DNA of 23,510 nt. It comes from JANMEX01 sp031423755 (lineage in GTDB: Bacteria; Pseudomonadota; Alphaproteobacteria; Rhizobiales; Rhizobiaceae). Made by a program: the position numbers and the translations under genes. Shown here one piece after another: positions 1 to 6,038 of this stretch (the first letter of the stretch is position 1; every line of letters begins with the position of its first letter). The DNA is taken from the NCBI GenBank assembly GCA_031423755.1, contig JANPGC010000038.1, forward strand, positions 1 to 23,510. The letters are read 5' to 3'. A model generated the notes under the pieces. That model was not told the origin of the DNA, made no database searches, and was given only the letters and a program-made list of their open reading frames with translations.

Positions 1-318
1 TCATAATGTGGTTGACCCGCTGATGACCCCAAACGGATCTGTCGCTTCATTGCAGTTCCGCGACGGTCGCGGATCTCACCCTCCATGAGCGAGAGTCGGC
101 GATGCTCTGATTACGAACCCAAGCGCCGAAGAGTGCTCAACCCCGCGCTGAGACCGCACTCAATCATTCAAAGCTCGTGTTGTCTTCTCCGTCCAAAACG
201 CGTGTCGCACCCATCCGAAATTCGTGATCCCCCACCGTCCAATTTCCGTGAGCCGCCGATCGTCCCCAGCCCCATGCCCCTACATGCAAATCTCATGTCA
301 CCGTGCTAGGATGCCAAT

Positions 319-411
319 GTGCTTGTGGGCGCAAGCCCCGTTCAGCTAACACCGATAGGTAAGCTGATAAGCAAGCACGTCAAAAGAGCCGCCTCCGGGC
401 GGCTTTTTTGT
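319..411 (+). ncRNA. Candidate small structured RNA with intrinsic terminator
   Basis: No protein is encoded here, but the sequence folds compactly. GTGCTTG at 319-325 pairs with CAAGCAC at 372-378 and encloses two hairpins. The first is GGGC/GCCC at 327-338 with a GCAA (GNRA) loop. The second spans 343-366, with CAGCT/AGCTG and an inner ACC-GATA-GGT. A short linker then leads to a GC-rich hairpin plus T-run at 388-409. A TAGGAT hexamer at 307-312 would place a transcript start at about 318-319, exactly at the closing stem; I see no convincing -35. The three-way junction plus terminator suggests a free small RNA of about 90 nt. I do not recognise the family. It could instead be the 3' tail of a longer transcript from further left. 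Confidence 0.5.
388..409 (+). terminator. Rho-independent terminator of the candidate small RNA
   Basis: GCCGCC (388-393), loop TCCG, GGCGGC (398-403), then six T residues (404-409). This is a textbook intrinsic terminator for plus-strand transcription. There is no plus-strand coding gene immediately upstream inside the window, which supports a non-coding transcript ending here. Confidence 0.85.
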
Positions 412-480
412 TGCCAAATTGCTTGAGGAAAGGCGATCAACGTTTTGATTCGGTTTCGATAGTCTCGTTGAAAATTGGGG

Positions 481-540
481 GCCGGTCGGCGTGAGTACTC
501 GATACGAGAATCGTCCCGAAGGACTGTCACACCGACCGGC
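481..540 (+). repeat. Nested three-way-junction fold, left copy
   Basis: The outer stem 481-494 pairs with 527-540 (14 positions, one C-A mismatch). Inside are CTCG-ATA-CGAG (498-508) and GTCC-CGAA-GGAC (513-524). The right-arm copy at 916-975 keeps the same architecture. At the sixth stem position a T-A pair here corresponds to a C-G pair there, a compensatory change that argues the folded form matters. Confidence 0.6.
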
Positions 541-915
541 GAATCCCCACGACCCAGGAGATGCGGCGGACCTGAGCACCATGGGGGTCTGCGCTCGCAG
601 CATACTCTACGCGCCGGTGCACAGTGGCCGCACTTTGCGCCAACTTCCTGAAAAATCAACAGTATTCTTCAGTTATGAACTGCAATTTGCTTGACAGTTG
701 CCGTACTGCCACAACTGGCAGATTCGCGGACTATGCTGCAAGTTGCACAACGCGGTTTCGGCCGCCGCGCTTGGCTTCATAACCGAAGAATACTGTTGAT
801 TTTTCAGAAAGTTGGCGCAAAGTGCGGCCACTGTGCACCGGCGCGTAGAGTATGCTGCGAGCGCAGAACCCCCATGGTGCTCAGGTCCGCCGCATCTCCT
901 GGGTCTTGGGGTTTC

Positions 916-975
916 GCCGGCCGGTGTGACAGTCCTTCGGGACGATTCTCGTATCGAGTACTCACACCGGTCGGC
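916..975 (-). repeat. Nested three-way-junction fold, right copy
   Basis: Read on the minus strand this is the second copy of the cloverleaf-like fold. The outer stem is 916-929 with 962-975, also with a single mismatch but at a different position from the left copy. The two inner hairpins are identical in sequence to the left copy. It lies at the outer end of the right arm of the long inverted repeat. Confidence 0.6.
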
Positions 976-1044
976 CTCAATTTTTTTGCGCTGTCTGATA
1001 TATGATTCAACAGACTTTCAGTATTTCCTCAACCAATCTGACAA

Positions 1045-1069
1045 CAAAAAAAGCCGCCCGAAGGCGGCT
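1045..1069 (-). terminator. rpmG: Intrinsic terminator downstream of rpmG
   Basis: On the minus strand, AGCCGCC-TTCG-GGCGGCT (1069-1052) is followed by a run of T (the A-run at 1045-1052 on plus), 25 bp after the rpmG stop codon. A shorter T-rich stretch on the other side (CGTTTTGTTT) could allow weak termination of plus-strand transcription coming out of the inverted repeat. Confidence 0.85.
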
Positions 1070-1093
1070 CGTTTTGTTTCAGGAACAGACCAA

Positions 1094-1261
1094 TTACTTG
1101 ATCTTGGCTTCCTTGAAGTCGACGTGCTTGCGCGCCACCGGATCATACTTGCGCTTCAGCATCTTCTCGGTGAAGGTGCGGCTGTTCTTGGTGGTCACGT
1201 AGAAGAAGCCCGTATCGGCAGTCGATATGAGCTTTATCTTGATGGTCGTTGCCTTGGCCAT
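1094..1261 (-). CDS. rpmG: 50S ribosomal protein L33
   Basis: This encodes a 55-residue large-subunit ribosomal protein. The sequence MAKATTIKIKLISTADTGFF and the lysine-rich C-terminus match the L33 family over its full length; like other proteobacterial L33 proteins it lacks the zinc-binding cysteine pairs. A longer in-frame start exists 36 codons upstream, but that extension is unlike L33. The MAKATT start has an AGGA about nine bases upstream. It follows the MFS gene by 104 bp, has a candidate promoter of its own (1342-1369) and ends at a strong terminator, so it is probably transcribed mostly on its own. Confidence 0.97.
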   Translation of the reverse strand: MAKATTIKIKLISTADTGFFYVTTKNSRTFTEKMLKRKYDPVARKHVDFKEAKIK

Positions 1262-1341
1262 TTGTCTGTCCTGTTCTGTCCGGGTAAACCGCGAAAGCCC
1301 GGCGGTGACCGGCAGCGGAAATTTGGCGGAAATTTGGCCGG

Positions 1342-1369
1342 AAACTACGGATTGGCGGTCAAAAGTCAA
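1342..1369 (-). promoter_or_regulatory. rpmG: Candidate sigma-70-type promoter for rpmG
   Basis: On the minus strand TTGACT (1369-1364) and TAGTTT (1347-1342) are separated by 16 bp. The -35 hexamer overlaps the stop codon of the MFS gene. The 5' leader would be about 75 nt and contains two tandem 11-mers. The -10 is only a moderate match. Confidence 0.4.
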
Positions 1370-2535
1370 CCCCGCATGTTGGAAAATGCAATGCGCGACC
1401 CTGCTAGCAGAATATAGGCCGCAAAAAAGCCGCCGAGGACGCCGGCAAACCCGTGCGGGCCGGACAAATCCATGCCCAAACCTATAAGCTGCGGCCCGAC
1501 AAGCATGCCAATCGCATAGCAGAAGATGAAGGCTGCATTGGCGGAAGCGAGTTCACGGCCTGAGAGTTTGGAACCCAGATGGGCAAGGCCGACGGTATAA
1601 AGCCCGGCAATCATGCCGCCCCAGATGAACAGCAGACCAGCCAGCAGCCACCACGATACCGAAAGGTACGGCATGGCAATCATGCCCGCCAGACCGAACG
1701 CGGCAATAGTCAGCAGCACCCATCTGCGGTCTTTCACCTTGTCGCTGAGCATTCCAATGGGGATCTGAAACACCACATTGCCGATGCCGATCATGGTCAT
1801 CAGCAACGCTGTGTCGCCCTCGCTGAAGCCCATGCGGCTGCCGTAGAGCGGCAACAGGGCAAATCCGCCTGTTTCCACCGCGCCATAGACCAGCACGGCC
1901 GCAGTGGCCGTCGGTACCTTTGTGACGTAGGGCAGGAACGGCACATGCTCCTTGTCCTCAAAGTCCGGGCTGTGGTTGCGAGCGATAACGACAGGAATGA
2001 TGGCGAGCGATATGATTGCGCAAGCAAGACCGAAAGGCAGAAATCCGCTTGAGCCAGTCAGTGAGAAGATGAAGGGGCCGAGCGCGAAGCCCAGAGACAG
2101 CATTGTAGCGTAAATGCCGAGCATCAGTCCGCGGCTGCGGGCGGGTGCGGAGTGGCTGATCCAGTACTCGGAGAGAATGAAAAGGACGGCCAGCGCAAAA
2201 TGCAGGCTGCAGCGCAGCACCAGCCACGCGCCAAATGACTCAAACAGATAAAAACCGGCAAATGATACTCCGCCGAGAATGATCATGGCGATCATCGCCG
2301 GAACCACACCCAGTCGTGAGGCGATTGGCGCGGCAAAAGGCGCAGCGGCTATTGAGGCGATCCCGGCAAAGGCAGTGTTCAATCCGATCATCGAGGCCGA
2401 ATGGCCGCGCTGCTCGAGAATCACAGACAGGAGCGGCATGCCAAGGCCGATGCAGATACCGACCACGCTGATGGAAGCGATTGCGGCCCCGGCAGACAGC
2501 CAGTCGATTTCGTCGTCGTGCGGAATGATGCGCAT
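1366..2535 (-). CDS. MFS transporter
   Basis: This is a 389-residue integral inner-membrane protein with about twelve hydrophobic segments, the normal size and layout of a major facilitator superfamily carrier. The loop after the second segment (about residues 71-77) and the mid-protein loop with GMLSDKVKDRR (about residues 261-271) resemble the MFS cytoplasmic loop motif, in which basic residues flank a conserved Asp. The C-terminal half reads like the YcaD-type branch, so a drug or small-metabolite exporter is possible, but the substrate cannot be told from sequence. It lies 24 bp after the NUDIX gene on the same strand and is probably the last or next-to-last gene of the topA-rnr transcript. 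The first ATG is used; no strong ribosome binding site is visible. Confidence 0.9.
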   Translation of the reverse strand: MRIIPHDDEIDWLSAGAAIASISVVGICIGLGMPLLSVILEQRGHSASMIGLNTAFAGIASIAAAPFAAPIASRLGVVPAMIAMIILGGVSFAGFYLFESFGAWLVLRCSLHFALAVLFILSEYWISHSAPARSRGLMLGIYATMLSLGFALGPFIFSLTGSSGFLPFGLACAIISLAIIPVVIARNHSPDFEDKEHVPFLPYVTKVPTATAAVLVYGAVETGGFALLPLYGSRMGFSEGDTALLMTMIGIGNVVFQIPIGMLSDKVKDRRWVLLTIAAFGLAGMIAMPYLSVSWWLLAGLLFIWGGMIAGLYTVGLAHLGSKLSGRELASANAAFIFCYAIGMLVGPQLIGLGMDLSGPHGFAGVLGGFFAAYILLAGSRIAFSNMRG

Positions 2536-2559
2536 GCGTATGATTGGATCTTTTCGGGG

Positions 2560-3273
2560 TCAGGCAAACTCAACGACATGTTTGCCGCGCCTGGTCAGGT
2601 AGGTCGGCACTGGATGGCCGGGATTGAGGTCAGGGTCAACCGCCAGCCGGTCCATGACCGATTGGAGAATGATACGCGTGATACCTGGCAGGTTCATGAT
2701 AGACGTTTCGCCATGTGAAGCGTAGCAAAAGTCCAGCATTTCATTGTCCTCGTGCTGGCGCATTTCCGTCTCGATAGCGACGTCGCGAAACACGGCAAAG
2801 AAGCGTGTGTCATAGCGCCGGGGAAATTGTGGCGGCGTGATTGCGCGGGCGACGTAGCGAAGAGGGGCCAAATCGGGTGCAAGTCTTCGTTCGGCAAATG
2901 GCCGCCATTGCGAATGAGACGCCACGAAATCCGAGTGCAGCCCAATGAGGATTCCCGCTTCCTCAAACGCCTCGCGGACGGCGGACAGCGCCAACGCGCG
3001 CGCCTTGGTTTCCGTTGCACGGTTGTTCTCGCCGGACCGGAGCCGCATGAGGCACTGTGGGTCGATGTCCCGGGCGATACTGACCATGCGGTCGCAAGCG
3101 TCCGTCTTGCCGCCGGGAAACACATATTTGCCCGGCATGAATTTGTGCGCTTCATGACGTTTGCCCAGCAGGAAACGCGGTTCCGAGCCGCTGCGGTCAA
3201 TTACAATCAGCGATGCCGCATCGCGCGGACGGATGGGCCGACTGGTTGACGCTGGTTCGCCGGCTTGGCCCAT
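2560..3273 (-). CDS. NUDIX hydrolase with a long insertion in the NUDIX box (NUDT19-like)
   Basis: The 237-residue protein has the start of a NUDIX fold (FMPGKYVFPGGK, residues 45-56) and the catalytic helix REAFEEAGI (100-108). These halves are normally separated by about ten residues; here about 43 lie between them. That arrangement is known in eukaryotic NUDT19-type CoA diphosphatases and in a bacterial subfamily common in alphaproteobacteria. The metal-binding glutamates of the REXXEEXG core are intact, so hydrolysis of a nucleoside-diphosphate-linked substrate is expected, possibly acyl-CoA or CoA; substrate identity is inference. It starts 8 bp after the DUF983 gene and belongs to the topA-rnr block. 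Confidence 0.88.
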   Translation of the reverse strand: MGQAGEPASTSRPIRPRDAASLIVIDRSGSEPRFLLGKRHEAHKFMPGKYVFPGGKTDACDRMVSIARDIDPQCLMRLRSGENNRATETKARALALSAVREAFEEAGILIGLHSDFVASHSQWRPFAERRLAPDLAPLRYVARAITPPQFPRRYDTRFFAVFRDVAIETEMRQHEDNEMLDFCYASHGETSIMNLPGITRIILQSVMDRLAVDPDLNPGHPVPTYLTRRGKHVVEFA

Positions 3274-3281
3274 CGAATGCT

Positions 3282-3734
3282 TCAGGCTTGCGGTTTGGGA
3301 AGCGGCTTGCCGTGATCGTCGCTGACGAACTCATCTTCGCCGCCGAAGCCGTGCATGTAGTTTGCCCATTGCAGCCCAATGACGGCACCCTTGATTGGCT
3401 GAAGCAGTAACAGCGACAAGACGATGGTAATTGGCACCCAGACGGCAAGATGCAGCCAGCCCGGCCACACCGTCGTCATTTCGGTGAACATGAAGCCGCC
3501 GACGGTGATGTGGCCAACGATCAGAACAACGAGATAGGCGGGCAGGTCATCGGCGCGCTGGTGCGTGTAATCCTCGCCACATTCCGCACAAGCATCGACA
3601 GGTTTGACGAAGGCGCGGAACAGCTTGCCGTTGCCGCAGTGCGGGCATTTGCCGGCAAAGCCGCGCTTCATCGCCTGCATCAGCGGGCGGGCGGGTTTGG
3701 CGTCTGGTCCGCCGGTCACATAATCTATGGTCAT
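3282..3734 (-). CDS. DUF983 family zinc-ribbon membrane protein
   Basis: The 150-residue protein starts with a four-cysteine zinc ribbon (CPHC at residues 30-33 and CAEC at 49-52), followed by two hydrophobic segments (about 67-85 and 93-113), and a short charged C-terminal tail. This is the standard build of DUF983, a family of unknown function widespread in alphaproteobacteria. Its start codon overlaps the rnr stop by four bases (ATGA), so it is translationally coupled to RNase R. Conserved linkage to RNA-processing genes is the only functional hint; I would not assign a function. Confidence 0.9.
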   Translation of the reverse strand: MTIDYVTGGPDAKPARPLMQAMKRGFAGKCPHCGNGKLFRAFVKPVDACAECGEDYTHQRADDLPAYLVVLIVGHITVGGFMFTEMTTVWPGWLHLAVWVPITIVLSLLLLQPIKGAVIGLQWANYMHGFGGEDEFVSDDHGKPLPKPQA

Positions 3735-6034
3735 CTGCGTTTCGGTCCTTTGCGCCCGCCTGAGAACGAGCCGCGTTTCACTGCACGCTTCGCCTTGTGG
3801 AAACTTTGCGACAGGCCGGAAAGCGCGGCAGGCGGCGACACCATTTCGTAGCGGATGGAGCCGGCATAGACCTGAACATCCGTCAGCCTTACTTCCACAC
3901 TGTCACCCAGACGATAGCCCTTGCCCGACTTTTCCGCCACCAGCGCGCGGCTGTTCTCGACGAAATGATAATAGTCGTCTTCCAGTGAAGATATGGGCAC
4001 GAAGCCGTCGGCGCCATAGGCCGGCAGGGTGACAAATAGTCCCGCCCCGACAACACCGGAAATGCGGCCATCAAAGACATCGCCAATTCTGTCCTTTAGG
4101 TGGTTGGCAATCAGGCGGTCAATCGTGTCGCGCTCAGCAGCCATCGAGCGGCGCTCGGAGCTGGAGATCAGCGCGGCGGTCTCTTCAAGCGATTCTACTT
4201 CGCTTTGCGTGATCCCGTCGACCCCGAGCCCCAGAGCCTTGATCAGCGCGCGGTGCGCGATCAAGTCCGAATAGCGGCGGATCGGCGAGGTGAAATGCGC
4301 ATATTTGCGCAAATGCAGGCCGAAATGACCAAGATTGTCCGGGTTGTAAGCCGCTTGCGACTGCGAGCGCAGCACGACTTCATTGACCAGCGTTTCGTTC
4401 ACCGAGCCGCGCACCTGGGACAGGATGTTGTTGAAATCCTTGGATTTCAGCGCCACGCCCTTTGCCAGCGGAATGTTCAGCGTGCGCAGGAACTCGCGCA
4501 GCGATTCCTGCTTGGCCAACGACGGCTGGTCGTGGACGCGGTAGACAAGCGGCTGGCTCTTGGCTTCAAGTGTTTCCGCCGTCGCCACGTTGGCAAGGAT
4601 CATCATCTCCTCAATCAACTTATGCGCATCCAGCCGGTCCGGGATGATGATCCTGTCGACGGTGCCGTCCGCGTTCAGCAGGATCTTGCGTTCCGGCAAA
4701 TCCAGATCAAGCGGCTCACGCCGGGTGCGTTCGCGTTTCAGCGCGACATAGGCGGCCCACAGCGGCTTCAGCACGGCGTCGAGGATCGGCGCCGTTTTGG
4801 CGTCCGTCGCGCCGTCAATGGCAGCCTGTGCCTGCGGGTAAGAGAGTTTGGCATGAGAGCGCATCATCACGCGGTGGAATGTATGGCGCAGTTTCTTGCC
4901 GTCTTTGGTGACAATCATACGCACGGCGAGCGCGGGGCGGTCCTCGCCTTCGCGCAGCGAGCAGAGATCGTTTGAGATCCGCTCTGGCAGCATCGGCACG
5001 ACGCGGTCGGGGAAATAGGTCGAGTTGCCGCGCTTCAGCGCTTCACGGTCGAGCGCCGTGCCATGCTGGATATAGGCGGCGACATCGGCGATGGCGACGG
5101 TGATGATGAAGCCGCCAGGATTGTCCTCATCAGTGTCAGGCTCGGCATAAACCGCATCGTCATGATCCTTGGCGTCTGCCGGATCAATGGTCACCAGCGG
5201 CACGGAGCGCCAGTCCTCGCGGCCCTGCATGCTCGCAGGCTTTGCCGCGGCGGCAGCATCCAGCACCGCTTGCGGGAAAATATGCGGAATGCCGTGCATG
5301 TGGATGGCGATCAGCGAGACAGCCTTCTCACTTTTCAGCGAACCGGCGACCGACAGCACCTTGGCGCGTGCAATGCCATAGCGTCCGACGCGCACAGATT
5401 CGATCTCGACAAGGTCGCCGTCTTTTGCGCCATTGCGGAAATCCGGATCTACCGTCAGTTCGGCCTGCTTGCGCTCGACCGGCTCGACGCGCAATTCGCC
5501 CGACGGCAATTCGCGGAACACGCCGAGAATAGCACCAAGGCGCTTGTCGAGCTTCTTGATGATCCGCGCGACATATCCTTCGCCATGATCGTTGCGGAAG
5601 AGTTTGGCCAGCACCCGGTCACCGACACCCGGAACTGCCGTTTTGTCGCGCTTGGAAATGGCAATGGTCACCAGCGGTGGCGCGCCGTTGGCTTCGTCCC
5701 ATTCGACGGGTCTTGCAATCAGCGAGCCGTCCTTGTCGCGGGAGAAAATGTCCAGCGCAGTCACCGGCGGCAGACCGCCCGGTGCGATCAGTTTCGTCCC
5801 TTCCTTGCGCAGCACGCCCTCGGCGGCAAGTTCGCGGATCATGGCTTTCAGGATCACCCGATCGTCACCCTTGATGCCGAACGCTTTGGCGATATCGCGC
5901 TTGGATGATTCGCCCGGATTATCGCGCAACCAGCCAATCAGCGCGTCGCGGTCAGGCAGATCGCCGCGGCGCGGGCCATGATGTGCGCCGGGTTGGCTTG
6001 GAATTGCCCGACCTCCGGTGATGCGCCGCGCCAT
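3731..6034 (-). CDS. rnr: Ribonuclease R
   Basis: This encodes a 767-residue 3'-to-5' exoribonuclease of the RNase II/R family, which degrades structured RNA. Domains in order are an N-terminal winged helix (about 25-85), cold-shock-like domains (about 85-240), the RNB catalytic domain with IDPADAKDHDDAV (aspartates 284, 290, 292, 293 in the metal site), and an S1 RNA-binding domain (about 650-735). A short lysine/arginine-rich tail follows, shorter than in E. coli RNase R. It begins 4 bp after the topA stop and overlaps the DUF983 gene by 4 bp, which fixes it within one transcript. RNase R copes with RNA structure without a helicase. The final assignment to RNase R rather than RNase II rests on length and the N-terminal helix-turn-helix. 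Confidence 0.97.
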   Translation of the reverse strand: MARRITGGRAIPSQPGAHHGPRRGDLPDRDALIGWLRDNPGESSKRDIAKAFGIKGDDRVILKAMIRELAAEGVLRKEGTKLIAPGGLPPVTALDIFSRDKDGSLIARPVEWDEANGAPPLVTIAISKRDKTAVPGVGDRVLAKLFRNDHGEGYVARIIKKLDKRLGAILGVFRELPSGELRVEPVERKQAELTVDPDFRNGAKDGDLVEIESVRVGRYGIARAKVLSVAGSLKSEKAVSLIAIHMHGIPHIFPQAVLDAAAAAKPASMQGREDWRSVPLVTIDPADAKDHDDAVYAEPDTDEDNPGGFIITVAIADVAAYIQHGTALDREALKRGNSTYFPDRVVPMLPERISNDLCSLREGEDRPALAVRMIVTKDGKKLRHTFHRVMMRSHAKLSYPQAQAAIDGATDAKTAPILDAVLKPLWAAYVALKRERTRREPLDLDLPERKILLNADGTVDRIIIPDRLDAHKLIEEMMILANVATAETLEAKSQPLVYRVHDQPSLAKQESLREFLRTLNIPLAKGVALKSKDFNNILSQVRGSVNETLVNEVVLRSQSQAAYNPDNLGHFGLHLRKYAHFTSPIRRYSDLIAHRALIKALGLGVDGITQSEVESLEETAALISSSERRSMAAERDTIDRLIANHLKDRIGDVFDGRISGVVGAGLFVTLPAYGADGFVPISSLEDDYYHFVENSRALVAEKSGKGYRLGDSVEVRLTDVQVYAGSIRYEMVSPPAALSGLSQSFHKAKRAVKRGSFSGGRKGPKRR

Positions 6035-6038
6035 GGCC

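Larger units (their letters stand above)
471..984. repeat. Long inverted repeat, two ~209-bp arms around a 96-bp centre
   Basis: The left arm (471-679) and right arm (776-984) are reverse complements. I count about 8 substitutions and one single-base indel over roughly 200 aligned positions. The centre (680-775) is unique, apart from a small CAGTTG/CAACTG hairpin at 695-716. Each arm begins at its outer end with a 60-nt fold: a 14-bp stem enclosing two tetraloop-type hairpins. I see no transposase and no obvious target-site duplication. Open frames running through it differ in frame between the arms because of the indel, so I do not call a protein. It may be a foldback/MITE-like mobile element or a pair of intergenic structured repeats; I do not recognise a named family. 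Confidence 0.85.

Noticed and set aside
2..88. Open frame entering from the left edge and ending at a TGA
   Set aside because: Only 28 codons, no recognisable motif, and the edge hides any start; cannot be told from chance.
120..295. Minus-strand frame of about 45 codons ending in ...RVLDGEDNTSFE
   Set aside because: No good start codon or ribosome binding site and no known domain; it might be a gene remnant but I cannot support it.
343..384. Hammerhead-ribozyme-like CTGATAAG plus GTC near a three-way junction
   Set aside because: The core CUGANGA and GAAA elements are not present in the required positions.
541..660. B12-riboswitch-like words (GCCACTG and CAGGAGATGCGG) in the repeat arms
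   Set aside because: The two words are on opposite strands and in the wrong order, so no cobalamin riboswitch is formed.
342..1005. Open frames through the inverted repeat encoding Cys-rich peptides such as KCGHCAPARRVCCERR
   Set aside because: They arise from palindromic DNA, shift frame between arms and cross a terminator; no ribosome binding sites.
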